A stretch of DNA of 64,000 nucleotides from Chrysoperla carnea (GCF_905475395.1 NC_058337.1:131461960-131525959); one strand, 5' to 3'. Counted from the first letter of the stretch, positions 14,101-32,300 are shown. Program-made: numbers and translations. The notes: generated by a model from the letters alone, not told the origin.

Positions 14101-14432
14101 TTCGAATGTTTGATATCTGGAAGAAGGAAACCTACTATCCAAATGAGTTTATTATACGATTGGAAAATATTTTTGGAGTGTTTCCAACGTCGCAAACTAA
14201 TGAAATAGAAATGGAATGTGAGGATAATAGTGACGATGACGGTACACCGTTAATGGACGAAGTTATTGAGTGTACGTATTCAAAAAATAAAAACGATAAT
14301 GGATCAGATCATGAAGTATTCTCAGATTCTACTGAAGATGCTGATGGAGAATCGTGGAATTCGTCACCCAGATCTAGTGGAAAAGATGATACACGCATTC
14401 TGTCAATACACATCCCATCAAAATGGGATTAG
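11167..14432 (+). CDS. U2SURP: U2 snRNP-associated SURP-motif protein (SR140-like), short form
   Basis: Exons 11167-11380, 12364-13133 and 13419-14432 join with matching phases into 665 residues. The family is a U2 snRNP-associated spliceosomal protein acting in the nucleus. Order of domains: an N-terminal EEKLKAF block; RGRIYKP and KKSNLELLKEEMKQ blocks; an RRM at about 190-270 (RNP2 LYLGNL, RNP1 CGFVAFMN); a SURP module at about 335-395 (LIHRMIEFVIREGPLFEAMI); and a CID domain at about 447-585 (PERLKIADAMVFVM, LYLISDILSN). An in-frame TAA at 11152-11154 supports the start. The frame stops just after SKWD, at the family's conserved PSKWE motif; vertebrate members continue for some 300 more residues with an arginine/serine tail, which I do not see downstream. 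Alternatives are a truncated paralogue or an unrecognised 3' exon. The identity is secure; the gene end is less so. Confidence 0.9.
13223..13377. repeat. Small inverted repeat in U2SURP intron 2
   Basis: Arms at about 13223-13253 and 13350-13377 are near-complementary around a shared core, CACGACCTTCTGCACG and its complement. They enclose about 95 bases, so the intron (13134-13418) is largely one foldback element. Confidence 0.6.
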
Positions 14433-15226
14433 AAGAAACAATGATGTTATTTCAAATCTCTGACGTGTTTGATGGAGTATACCAATTAAACCAGTTGGTA
14501 TAAACCAATTGTTAGGCTAATGCTTTCACAATTTGTCCACAAAGTTAGTAATTGCTATTAATAACTGGGAGTTGCAACCCGTCAACTGGAGATAATAATT
14601 CGTATTAATTAAAAGAGGAAGTGGGCCAGATATTAGTAGTTCCAATTTACACTACCAGATGGCAATAATTGTGCTTACCATTTTTAAAGCCAATCAAAAT
14701 ATTCAAATTTAAATCAGATAATTAAAACTTATCTCTTCTTAAATAAAAGTTTACTGCTTTTTCAGTAGTTCCAATTTGGACCACCAGTATACTTATCAAT
14801 TGTCAATAGTTTTGGAACAGATTTGATTAGCAATCATCGGATTATACTTCTTTCTACTTTAGGGCTTATTCTATTTTAAGGGTGCTCGATGAGGTCGAGT
14901 GTGCTCTCATGCCATGGGAGCCTAGATTATTAGGATAATAAATAAAACAATGTATAACAATTTAAATAAAACGTAATATATTAATATAATTATTATTTAA
15001 TATAATAAATATTTTAATTAAAATGGAATGTTGTGCTAAAATAGATTAGAGGTACTGTGAGTTTCTTTAAAAAATGTTTCTTAGAAACAAGCATCTGTTT
15101 TAAGAAAAATCAGATCATATAACAAATGCAACAATGTTAAAATATATTAAGAAGAATTAACGAAAAAAATAGTAGGAATGGAAAATAATTTAGAATCATT
15201 TAAGCTGTATCGAGGCATCACAATCT
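14433..15226. other. Convergent intergenic region U2SURP/XYLB
   Basis: This 794-base gap separates two convergent genes. It contains a partial direct repeat (AGTAGTTCCAATTT at about 14635 and 14765), a short hairpin around 14478-14512, and a canonical AATAAA at 14941-14946 that could serve U2SURP. No arginine/serine-rich coding sequence is visible here. Confidence 0.5.
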
Positions 15227-19602
<4,376 letters not shown>

Positions 19603-20179
19603 TGCTCTTGTAATTTTCCGATCAAACACAAATTAAACATTAAACCTTTTTTTCGTAATATTAATAACAACAAAAACCGTATTGTATTTTTCTTATAATA
19701 ATAGTGAGTGGTTGAACTTTTCACTGGAAATTCCTTTTATGTATAGTTGTGTAGTAATATCTTTATTTACAAAGAGATGTAGTTTACTGCAGTAATTGTA
19801 TACATAATAATAGTACAGAATTACAGATATACCGTTCGTTTAAGTATTCTCATAGATTTAAAAAATTATTATTCTGTAATCTTATGTAAAGAGGTCTTTT
19901 ACGGTCATCACTATACAACACATTTTAAGAAAATAATAATATCAAACAATATTCTTGTGTGAATATAAAGATTATATTCTGATTTTTTTTTCTAATTATT
20001 AAAAATGTGTGATAATTTTATACACAGAGGTGTATTTGCATTTTGTTTTGTATTAAAATACTTTGAGAAATGTAAATGAAATTACATGCCAACAAGCGGT
20101 GGGGCAGATAGTAAATGGATTTATTTAATTCCGTGAACCGTATCGTCAAAAATTATAAGAATATTATCTTATCATTTTA

Positions 20180-20717
20180 GGCTGAGAATATATTTGCTAC
20201 TGTTGATGAAGTAGGGAATATTCCGAAAGAAACTCTTGTAGTTTTTTAAAGATGAGGAGATATTTCGGCTAGTTTTTGAAATATAAATTACCTTACGCTA
20301 GGTTATAGAAGAACTATAACCTACAAATGAGTAGTTTTGACAGGAGTAAATCCCCCCTACTAAGGGACATCCATAAATTTCGTCAAACAAATCCAATTTT
20401 CGTTGTTGTTTGATGGTGTTCGGCTTCATGTCTGGCCATAGCTTTAGCATATACAAAAACAAGGCTAATTCTTCTAAAATATTAACCAAAGGTAATTTTT
20501 CTTTTCCCAAAGACAGATACCGGAACGCCGTTTCGAGAAGATCGAAACAATCGACTTAAATAAAACTTAAAATTTAATGTAGTTTTATTAGGAGAACATC
20601 AAAATTGAAATACTTATTAACTAACAGTGCTCGATTCGAAATAGAAGTATCTTCGACTACATGAAATTTAATTCAAAATAGGCTTTGTGCTACTAAGTAG
20701 CAAGTATATTCTCAGCC
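20180..20717. mobile_element. TA-flanked MITE
   Basis: The ends are inverse complements: GGCTGAGAATATATTTGCTAC at the left and its near-complement at the right, with one mismatch. Flanking TA at 20178-20179 and 20718-20719 fits a Tc1/mariner-type target site. The 70-codon open frame inside on the minus strand has no recognisable transposase motif. Confidence 0.7.
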
Positions 20718-21479
20718 TAATAACCGGATATATGTGATATCAAGTAATAAATAAATTCTTTCAAAAATATATACCTTATTAGTAAAGTAGATATTATTAA
20801 ATAAGAGAAAAACTTCCTTTCGATATCGATACACAATAATTCTTTTTTTCTAGATGCAAAGTATCCCCTAAGAAGTAACTCAGCTTCTAAAAATTTTAAT
20901 TTGCGAAAAATTAACTTTTTGCTATATCTTGACAAGGTTGAATGAAAAAACATCCAACTCCAATCAGAGTTTAAATTTTGTTGATGTGTATGTCTTACCA
21001 TTAAAGTATGGTTCATTCATTTTGGAACCCCCGGTATAAGTGGTTTAACGGGTTTTTTAATACATAAATATCACCTTGATAATTAAAAGTCATGTACTTA
21101 CAGAATAATTTCATTTCCGATTTAACTACTTCTTCTTTTTATAATTTTATGCATTTAAAAAGTCTTTCACTTTGATTTCTTTACATTAACCGTTTGTTGG
21201 GGCTTTACCTGTGTTTATTATTTATCCCTTTCTACCAGTATGATTAACTGTATGTCTAGTCAAAGAAAGTAAATTTTAGACAAATTTTTGGAGGGTGTGA
21301 AAGAAAAAAAACCATATAATTTAAAAACTGCATCAGATTATAAAAAAACTTATAGAGTATGTCGCATTTGAGATCAAGACATCCTTATATTTTCATTATT
21401 TATAGGAATAACGATTTGAAATTTTGCACAATCGTACAAGGTGATGGGCCACATTTTTATACTTAATACTATAGTTAAA

Positions 21480-21610
21480 ATAATGACAGATATTTTCCTG
21501 TTTTGAAAATTATAACTTAAAAGCGGCATTCGATTTTCCATAAAATACATTTAAAGTGATGAAATAAATTGCATTTGTGTGTTATTTCTTCTTTAAGTGA
21601 TTTTCTCCTT
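21480..21610 (+). repeat. Dispersed repeat, copy 1 (partner at 52105-52240)
   Basis: Shared blocks include AGTGATGAAAT and TTTGTGTGTTATTTCTTCT, preceded by an AAGCGGCA motif in both copies. Same orientation as the partner, moderately diverged. Family unknown. Confidence 0.55.
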
Positions 21611-24600
21611 AAGTATAATGTGAACGTTAAGAACGTCCTAAAGTAATGTGTTGTTCAATCAATATTTCTACTTTTATTCATTTTAATTCAAATGTCAGAG
21701 AACATTGGGCAGAGAATATTTAAGGCAGTTTATTAATGCTAGTTTCTTATTTACATTAAAACAACATCCGTAATAATTTCTATGAAAATAGAAAAACATA
21801 TTGTAATTTAATATAAATAATTGATACACGACCCTGTTTTTTTATTATTATTATTATAATATTTCATAAAATAAAACAAACAGCTAGATTATAAAAATAT
21901 GCAACACTAAAGACCCCGAAAAAAAATAATTTTTCTTATCTTATTTTGAAATAATAATAATATTAATAGTTGTGTATTATTTAATCGTATTTATAAGTCT
22001 TAATCGACCTTCAACTTGTATTTGTAGTAGAATTTATAGTACTGGGATCATTCAGACTTATTAAGGTAGTTCATTCGTGAAATGGTTTTTATTTATAATA
22101 AAATATTGCAATTATTTAGATCAAATGCAATAATGGCATATTTTTAAGTCGCGTTTCCACCGATAGCTAACGTTTTTCGATAAAATGTTTTAAACAAAAA
22201 TTGTTAATTTTTTTATGAGGATCAACTTTCTAAATATAAAGTGTTATATTATATATCTTACCGTTTAGGATCTTAATTGGCTATCAAATAAACCGGAAGA
22301 ACTAGGTCCAATTTGATGTCATAACATGATGTTTCCCATCAAACTCTGCAACTATGTGAGTCAGACATATCATGTGTTCAGGGGGTCATGAAACTGCCCC
22401 CCCCACCCTTTCCTGTTGATTTTGGATACAGAGCATAAGTATCTATCTTCGGGGGAAAATATAATTAAGATAAGACATATTTTCGTTATTGATTGATTTT
22501 ATTGAAAATATTTTAAACAAAACATGTTTATAATCACATATTATCATGCACATTCATTTTTCTTTTACGAAACGAAGCATTTACGATAAAATCTTGGTAA
22601 TTAGTAATTTTTGGCTAAAACGAAAATATATTTTTAAAAAAACCGTCGAATAAAAATATAACTAGGAATATGTTTAGTATTTGATTTCAAAACAGCTGAA
22701 ATTTTAGAGACTTGCTAAGATTCTGCTTAATTTTATTTTTTTGCAATTGAACAAAGCAGGGAATTCGTATTTCCCGGACTCCTGAAAGAGAAATTCCCGG
22801 CAATGAAAATTTTCAAGTGGGAAAAAGTTGTTAGATTCGATCTTGACAAAAACTTTTCAAATTTCAAACCGCTCTGAAATGACTGTCAAATACTACGTCT
22901 TCCCTTAGACCTATTAAATTCAAAACCAGTAAATTCCAAAAATTATATCCGAAAATGGCTTTTTTTCCTTTAGAAGTTTTTTGTTAATAAAAATCAAAGA
23001 ATGGTCTTCAAAATTTTAACCTAAGGAAAAGTTAAACAGGGAAACAAATAGTATTAAAATTTGATACTTATTGCATGACAGTGTGTACCATATAAATACC
23101 AAGACTTTACTGTATTTTATTTAACTTACTACTTAATCAATAATTGAAAATTGATCTTCGAACAATATTTGACACTATACACAATCAATTTAAATCAGTT
23201 CTAAATTTTTAAAATATAATTATTTGAGTTTCATTATCAAATATTACATAATCGCATTTTAAAAAACATATTTACAAATAATAGAGAAACATAAATGTTT
23301 ATTTTAAATTTAGATTGCTTTCAATTTAAAATTGTTGATTTTACAAAAATTAGCCAAAGGTAAGATCGAACCTTACTCTCTAGAATGAAAATTCTACACG
23401 TTATTTATTATGCGAGAAACATTAACATCGCATGTGGCTTTATTATGGCAACCCTGAAACATTATCAACTTGGGAAATTTTTTGCATTTATCATTCAAAT
23501 ACATTTTTATTAAACTAATAAAAAAGTGTCAGAAAATACAGCATTTTCAAAAATTTCTCAAATAAAAAATGTTTCAAACTCGCGAAAATGAAACCACATA
23601 CGAACTTTCCGCGAAGCATTACAATTCTATTCAAGTTCTATTACGTATAGTCAATTTTCTACGTTCTTAAAAAGTCTTTTAGTCGGATTAAAATTGGTGA
23701 CTATATTTTCGAGACAATATTCGCAGTATCTTTACTTAACATGAAAAGTTACAGAAATCACATCCTTGAAGAGTCAACAAATTATTCGTATTTGTAAGCA
23801 AATTGATTCGTATACTTTCTTCATCAGCGGTTATTAAGACAGCAATCTAAGTATAGTATAGAACATTTATGTTCACAATTAACTAATATTTAAAAACAAA
23901 ACAAAAAGTTTATTCAATTGTTTTGACGTGGTTGAGTTTGAAGGAAATGATTTTATGGTTTACCCATAAAGATATTGTATCCCTATGGAATCTACGCATA
24001 AACAATCTGGAAATATTTGTTTTTTTTCGTACATTTCAAATTTGAACTTCGTTATTTTAAAAATTTTTTTAAATTTGTTTTTGATTTATATCACAGATAA
24101 AATTTCAGTTTTTTTTTTCAATATTATCGTTTGTTTTGATTTATGTTTTTATTGTTTCAGCAAACAATTATGGCTTCAAAGCACACATTATTTTAAATTT
24201 CGTTGTAAAAAAATTTATGTGGAAATTTTATTTGTTACACCCTGTTTTCGTTTGACAGATAAATGAGGTTATGCAGGTTATTGTATTTCTTTTATTAAAT
24301 AAGTCATATAATATCATAATGGATATTTTTGTACTTTTTCTCGTTTCATGAGGACTTTTTTCGTGTTTTCCCCTTCGTCTGTGATAGACGGACAAATATA
24401 AACAGTATTATAAGTAATTCTCATGAGACTATCCATTAACTGCAGTACATAGCAAAAGTTATAGAATTTATGTAATGTACATTGCATATACTATTTTAAA
24501 AAATCATATAGAACAAAAGTTGCTAATTTTGTTACCGTGTTATCAGCTCTGTTCTGCAGTCAACGAAAAGATCTCTAAAAAAAGTGTATTCGAATAAATT

Positions 24601-24868
24601 CTATTTGTAAGCACGTCAGTGGAATTTTTATTGTTGTGTGTTCTGACAGCCTAAATTGCGAGCATTATTAGTTATTTTGAAAAATCATTTCATGTGCTCT
24701 TTTGATTTTGATTTGTCGAACAAAATTGTTTTAAAAAATTTAATGACCCTATATTTTTCAAAATTGGAAGGAAAGAAAATCATTAGAACACCAAAGGTAG
24801 CAAATTTAGAAAAACTATGAATTTGCTACCTAACGATTACACCTCATATTGAAAACAATATATATTTT

Positions 24869-25422
24869 AAGGTGGTTAGATTTGTAAATATTTCATTAAA
24901 GGAGTAATAAAGGACTATTGGAAGCGAAAATATCATTTCGTATTAATTTTACCATCACATAACGCTTCCGTGAAAATTTCTAATAATAAACAATAGCTTT
25001 TAGTTCCGGCCAGAAACCGTTAGTCGCTTAACATCTGATTATTTTACCATACCGCGTTTCGGAGTTTTTTTATGCTTGGGCGTAAAACTTTCAGAATCCT
25101 AATTCCGGCTTTTTAGTGATTCTCACAGATGCGTCAGCTCTCAAAGATCAGTACATTCAAAAGAAAGTAATCTTCAAGAGCGAATATTAAGATAAATTAT
25201 TGAGAAGTTGTCCTAGATACGTCATGGAAAGTTTGTCCATGCTAAGGCTCGGTGGAAAGAAACGCGCAGAAACGATTCATCGCTATTGCCGCATTAAAAA
25301 CACCCAATGAAGATTAAACACCTGACTGAATACTTCAACTTAATAACTCGCAAATTATTGACAAACATTTTTGCGTAATTTCATGAACAAGAGTGATTTG
25401 CCTTTATAATCAAACCACCTAA
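24869..25422. mobile_element. Possible inverted-repeat DNA transposon remnant
   Basis: An AAGGTGGTTAGATT-like left end is mirrored by AATCAAACCACCTAAA at the right. The interior includes a stretch (about 25205-25290) that faintly recalls the SMPRR region of Tc1-type transposases, but this is too degraded to be certain. Confidence 0.35.
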
Positions 25423-26889
25423 AAATAATGAATTTTTTTCGAGGAATGTTTTAATCAAAATTATTTTAAAATTTTGGCAGTGTTCCGTCTTTTCATCAAT
25501 TGTAAACTGCCAATATGTAAATGCAATTTTTTTTTTTTTAATTTTAAAAAGAAAAACCACCTCAAAACATTATTTAATGTTTTCGAGTAATATATATTTA
25601 TATCGTAAAAAATATCGAAATATTTCCAATTTCTTCACTTCTATCTCGAAACTTTATTTATTAATTATTGTATGGCAAATATTTGATTGATTATTGGTAA
25701 TAAATTTTATTATTGATTTTTATTTAGGCCATTAAAAATATTTTATTTTTAATAATTAAAATTATCTACGTAACTCTGGTTTCATTTATTTTATGGATAA
25801 CTGATTTTTTATGAAAGAATTTTATACGTTAACTTTTAAAGAAAAAAAAATGAAAGAAGTAAAATTATAGGAAAACATTTTCGCTGTTTTTTTTCAAGCT
25901 TCAAAACTATCATTCTGCTTATTCCACAAGTTAAAATTATCATCTTTTGGATTCACCGGATGATTTTCGAATATCCACTAGCCAAAATTACCTACACGAT
26001 GACAGAATTTAAAACCTAAGCCTCATAACAATACAATATTCGTTTAAATTTTTGATGATTTTTAACTTTTACGATACAATCTTAATCTATGCGAAAACAT
26101 TATCTACGTACTGTGTACGCTTCATCTATGAGCTTTAAAGCTTTATCATGATCATAGAGAAATTATTTTAATTAAACAAAAAGGTTTAACGAATGAAAAA
26201 TCAACAGTTGAACGATGATAAACATTATTCATATGTTTTAAAATGGCCGTGGTCAGAGAATACCCACTGGTTTTCAAATAATATTCGTGCTTCCGGTTTT
26301 TTCTACCACGCGGTCGCGATGCTTGCAAATTAAGAACCTTCTTACATTAATAACTTATCTTCTTTAAAAAAATAAACGATATTTTACAGCAGGATGATCT
26401 TCTTGTAAATTTAGCACTCCTATATTTATCTTTTTTCCAATTACAGGAAAAATAAATAACGGGTCTTAAATTAACAGAAACAGTGCCCGCTTAAAAAAAA
26501 GAGCGGATTATTTTCTAAGCACGGTCAATCAAAATATTAACTAAAAAGTCTGTTTTACGATTGAAAAATTAAAAAATAAATTATGTAATTGATTAAAAAT
26601 TGATTTTGTTGAAGTAATTTATGTAAAAATTTTTTTTTTATAAATACCTAAAAATATATTTTAAATTTTATAATATTGATCTAAATTTTTTTATTAATAA
26701 AATTTTGACTAAGGAAAATTGAGAATACTTTTGATTTGTACAAGAAGTTTAAAATGGACTTAAAAGTTGACAAATTAACCCTCTTCTATATTTATTATTA
26801 AGTATAAATATTGAGAGGTACAGTTCAAAATGTACCCATAATTAGCCAAATTTAAATTGATCCCTATTACGGAATATTTATTTTGGAAT

Positions 26890-27310
26890 TCCATTGTTTT
26901 CCAGGTGAATTTTCTAAGAGGTTCTATACAAAGTATCATATCGGCTGTTACAGGATACTAGCTGAGATCGCAAATCGAAACTACTACAGAACTTGTCAAC
27001 ACACTTGAATCGACCATTATTTGGTAACTTATAGACAGTGGCGGTGTAACGCGTGGGCCACCGGCTACGGCCTTGCAATCCGAGAGGGTTTGCACCTTGC
27101 AGATTTCGTCATAGTACACGAAAAATTGTATATTACTCTGTGATATTTGTGTTTCAATCCACTGTCAATTGATAGACCAGTTAATCAACTCCAAATGAAT
27201 TAAGAAAGGATACTTCATAGGACGATGCTTTCTTCAAGTATCGTATTGGGGGTTGTGGTTGAACACTCAACTTGGGTAGCAGCTGAAACCTAACTTAGCT
27301 TAACCGTCCA
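26890..27310 (+). mobile_element. Decayed LINE 3' end, probably family 1, interrupted
   Basis: The segment 26937-26965 (ATCGGCTGTTACAGGATACT) matches the ITGH-coding part of the 3500-4205 copy, and the right end near 27283-27310 retains a worn AACCTAAC tail. About 270 bases between them do not match the LINE and include a short CAGTGG...CCACTG segment, possibly an insertion. Confidence 0.4.
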
Positions 27311-28713
27311 AATAAAGTTTCTATGGTAAATCTATACCGTTTAAATTATTATAGGTAATGGCTATGGGTGCATCTAATACTGTCCTTAGCAAATTTTACA
27401 CTCAACATAAACCGTAAAAGGGGTTAAATTGGACAAATTTGTTGAAAATTTATATCTAACTAAAAAATTTTGAAAGTTTATGAGAATTGATAGAAATATA
27501 TTCTATGGTAATTCAAAAAAAACAAATTAAACTTTAAAAATGGTGTACAGGAACATATCTGCTACTATTAATAATGATTAAATTCACATGAAAAGGTCTC
27601 TATTTATGATTCAGGAATTAACGGGTAACATTTCATATTTATAGTTCCGAGAAATTGATTTTTGGGACAATGTAAATTTTTAATTGATCGAATCTTAACG
27701 TTAAAATTGGCAAGAATTTGACTTTAATAAGTGTCTTAAAATTCGATAATTCCCGACAGAGACTTTCAAACTGAACGAAATCGCTATCAATATTGAATAA
27801 AAAATTTACACTTAAAAAAAAATTGAATACTCTGAAAATACTTTACATGGACATTTAGAAGTAGGGTGCTCAAAATTTAGTGTACAAAAAATATTTTCTT
27901 ATCTCGGAAAAATGTATGGATAATTGTATCATATTAATTATTATATTTATTGTCAATACAAAGTTTTTTAAAGTCAAACACGGTGAAATTGTGACAGATT
28001 TCCATTAATTTGAAGCTTGAAGGAGCGCTCCAAAATTATCTGAACCCCGTGAAAGAGAATGCCCCGCTACCGATAATTTTTTTTTTGTGTAAGAAGTTGT
28101 CCAGAAAGACAAAGAAGTTTTTTAAGCGCGGGCTAGTGATTTATTAGACTATTGGTAATCATTTTATGGTAAAATTCTTAAATGCAGAAATTTTTCTAGG
28201 CTAATATTCATTCCAAAGTTTTATTTTGCTTAATAATAATAATTTTTAATATTATCATAATTTATTCAATGTCTGATCGTAGATCAGATCACAAAGAATA
28301 GAATAACTAAATTTTGAGTCACCCAATACTTTGAAAAATAAATAAATAAAATTAGCGCCATTTTTATAATTTTGTTTCATACTGTATATATAAATCTTAT
28401 ATACTAAAATTGTATAAATATTTTACTGGATATATACAATTATTGTTTATTTATGTACAAAATTTTCAATTTATAGAAGACATTTTTGTTATAAATTGAA
28501 TAAAGAAAATCTAAAATCTCAACTTATAACAATCTATCTAAAGGTAGGTTTTCACTATTCATTTTTTATGCTTCATTTCTGGTGGTCTTAAACTGTTGTT
28601 AAAACAAAAAGCGTTCTAAAACCGATGTAAATTTTACTATGAAAATTGTAAATCTTTTAAATTAGAAAACATTTTCTAATAATTTTAAATTTAATAATTA
28701 AGGACTGTGTATA

Positions 28714-28830
28714 GATGTCGCAGTCAACTACCTTAATTAGCCATTCAATTAACATACTAGCCTTTTTACTAAACGGCCTGAGTTATATTCAACCATTCAT
28801 TCAAATAGATAGACAAATGACTTCGACTCA
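28714..28830 (+). repeat. Dispersed repeat, copy 1 (partner at 59015-59130)
   Basis: Shares TTAATTAGCCATTCAATTAA and further matches (AGCCTTTTTA, GGCCT, TTCAACCATTCA-like) with 59015-59130 in the same orientation. No coding content; family unknown. Confidence 0.6.
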
Positions 28831-29381
28831 AAAGCATGGACATTATTATTTTATAATTCTAACCCCGAATTTATTATCGAAAAACGAATTTTAGTAAACG
28901 GGGAATGCTAGAATGGCTCGGATTTCTCAAATGAATGCATGCTTATATCAAGAGCATAGAAACCACCATATCTGGGGTAGAAATGATATGGAGCCCCCCC
29001 CCTACATTCGTCAAAAAAGAAGTCATCGAGCTTTTAATAGAATTAAATGAAATTAACAACTTATTTTAACTGTCGATCTTTTTAACCATTAAGCGTCGAG
29101 CTGACCCGATTAGCTTCTGTTACTGCTTTATAATATTCACCTGTTTAATTATAACGAAACACAAAAATTGAATAGTAAGAATCTACCTTAAATTGCACAA
29201 CTCGCTTGTTTTAAACGAAAAAAACTTAAAACTTCTTAAATAAATTCTCTCTAACTAAAAATTGTATAAAAAAATAATAAAATTTTCGTATATTCTTAAA
29301 AATGAAATAATAATTAAATTGAGAACATCATTAATTAACTTCTACTAAAAACATAATAATAGTTAATAATTTACATACTAC

Positions 29382-32300
29382 TTAATATATTGGTATCTTT
29401 CTTGTAATAGTTTTACGACACATGTGACAGATTTTTAATGTGTTGGCACATCGACTACATGCACCATGACCGCATAAAAATACAATGTTACGTCTACGTT
29501 CCATACATATTCCACAACCATGAGTTTCTTCAATTTCTGCTACCTATTTAAGGAAAAAGAAAATTTTAAATTAAAATACGACGCGAATTATTAATGGAAT
29601 AATCATTTCGATAAAAAAGTATCTTTTATTTAAAGCTTAATTTGGGCGTCAAATCTCGGTGCTCTTCTTGAGAACATTTTATCATCTAGAGGCATAAACG
29701 CTTTTCGATGAAAGATATTACTCTCACTTTACCGTATGTTATTATTTTGGGAGGAACCCTAATTGTAGGTCAAAAGGCCTAGCTGTATCGTGCCACGGTT
29801 CACTGTGAGACATTATGGTTGCATAGAAATAGATGAGAAGTGACTAATAAATTTTATGAAATTTGATAAACCCCCGATAAAAGAGTTCATAACTTTTAAA
29901 CGGCTGAACTGACGTGTCATGTAACTTACAGTTTTTTTAATGTACATCGCACATAAGTTTTCAAAGTATAGACACTAACCTTGCATTCCAAATACCGCAT
30001 CCGTTCAGCACTAGGTTGTTTCGATTGTGGTGGAATAACACGACCATCTTTCGTAACACGTTTTTGTACAATTGTACCACATCGTAAACATTTCTTTAAT
30101 CGTGCCACACAATCTTCACATGCTGGTTTATGCCCACACGGCTCTAATGTTACATTTTCTTCTGATAAATCGGAACATATTTGACATTCAACAGGTTTTT
30201 TCGATTGTGGATGTTGTGGCGGATCGTCACTATTGTTCCGTTGTGCTGAATTATCACGTGAATGATGTTTATTATTACGTTCATCCGTTGTGGTTGATAC
30301 ATTTGGTGTACGATTACTTCGACTACCGTTTGCACTACTGCTACGTTCTGTTGATTTATCACGACGTAAATTTTGTTTGATTGGACTACATTCAACGGTG
30401 ACGTTTAATCCTTCCGATGTGTTTCTTCTATGTTGTAAAATTTGCTAGGAAAAAAGGAAAAGATTAATTTTATTTCAATATATTAGTTAATGAACATTAA
30501 ACCTCCTGGGGGAACGAAGGCATATGAGTAGTAGGATAATCGAATGGCAATAGCTCACTGGCAGTCTACATTTTGGTTTTCGAGATTCCAGTCTGTTGCG
30601 TTGCAAAATTTTATCGTGGATCACTCTACTGTATTTGTCATTTTTCCATCAGATTTCTTGCTGTACCACTCTCTTCAGGTAAATATTTGTTTACTCACCT
30701 TATTATTAGAACCATATTCATCAGTCAACGTTAAACTACTCGTTTCCCTAGCTAAAATATCCTCATTTTGACGATTTGAATCTGTATTTGGTATTGTAAT
30801 CGTTGTCGAACTTGTTGTAGTCGCTGACGTCGATGTTGAACCATGATTCGTTATATTATTCGTATTATTTATTAAATTATTTGGATCACGCTTATACGAT
30901 TTAATAATATCACATTTAATTGGATCTTGTAGTAAATCTAATGCTGTTTGTGATTTAGAATTTAATATCTCCCAATTACAACCGACTCGAACTAAATAAC
31001 ATGCAATCGCTACAGCTAAGCGATGTTCGGTAACATGCTGCAATTCTTCGTAGATTTCGTAGATGGCCGGTGAAGTTGAATGTTGTACTTCGGTTATTAA
31101 ATTCGCACGTTTTATGATGACAAGATGTAATGCGGTGTCACCATCTTCGTCTTGTACATTCACGTTGGATTGGAGGTTTATTAATAATTCGATTACACTA
31201 CAATGACCTGTAAAGAAAAAAAAAATAGTGGAATAAATTTATGCCAGTAACGCCATTAAGTGGGTTTTTGTGTTCTAAAGCTGTGTTTTTCAACCTTTTG
31301 CAATTGTATTGTGAACTAATTTTTTTTTTTTTTTAATGAATTCGGTTAAAAATGAAGTGTTTTGCCCACGAACCCATATAATAAGGGCGTTAAACTCGAG
31401 TAGAGAGGGTAGCAGGAAAAAAGTCGCCTATTTGGGAGAGGTCTAGTCCTTAGTAGTTGCGTACTTTGTACTGAGCATCAGGCTGTCTTTTGTTTTCAAT
31501 GTTTTGTTTTCAATCAATTTGTTAGAGAAGGATAGAAAAGTTCACATCAAACACAAAGTAATCAGAGTAAGATAAAGGTCTAAACAAGTTGATAGAGAAG
31601 AATGGGGAAGTTCACATCAAACATCTTTTATTACACAAGTACCATTCTGGCCAATTTTAGAATGTTATTTTATGTTTTCAGCTGGACACTTTTTTACTTT
31701 GACCCCTATTTAAGATTGTCCTCCTAACCTCTATCCTCCATAATCAAAACCTTAGAAATATTGAACGATAAAGCTTCAAAACAGATTAGAATATAAACTA
31801 TTATGACCACTTACCTTGACTAACAGCTAAAAGTAAAGCAGTTTGATTCCGATTATTACGTAAATCAATATCAGCCTGTCCAATACGTATTAATGTTTCT
31901 ACAACATCACGATGTCCATTTAATGCCGCTAAATGTAACGCTGAGAAACCATCATCTTTTTTCACATTCACCAGCTGTCGTGTTTTAGCCAACAATGTTT
32001 TTGTTGCAAAATTTATACCTTTTAGCGAAGCATGATGTAATACATTAAAACCACGTTTATTTCGTACCGTAAAATCAATTCCTAAAATACAACAAACATT
32101 TGGAGATTAAACCAAAGAAAAATGAAATTTTTGTATTTGAAGTATACCTGGTGTATTGCATAACATTTCAATAACTTCATTACTTTCTTTTCCGATAGCA
32201 TCATGCAAAGCCGTATCTCCATACAAATCCTGTTAAATAAAATGAACAGCATTTAAAAATGAGTTTAATAACAAGCTTTCAAATTTCTCAGGGGCAATAA

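Larger units (their letters stand above)
19603..29381. other. 9.8-kb gene-free region upstream of XYLB and downstream of mib2
   Basis: No open frame here shows a recognisable domain, conserved motif or splice partner. It contains a TA-flanked MITE (20180-20717), a dispersed repeat (21480-21610), a candidate inverted-repeat element (24869-25422), a LINE remnant (26890-27310) and a repeat shared with 59015-59130. The remainder is AT-rich sequence in which I see nothing specific. The first hundreds of bases beside 19602 should include the XYLB promoter. Confidence 0.5.

Noticed and set aside
27036-27165. CAGTGG...CCACTG segment as a possible hAT insertion in a LINE fragment
   Set aside because: The eight bases on each side do not match and the inner ends do not pair beyond the first bases.
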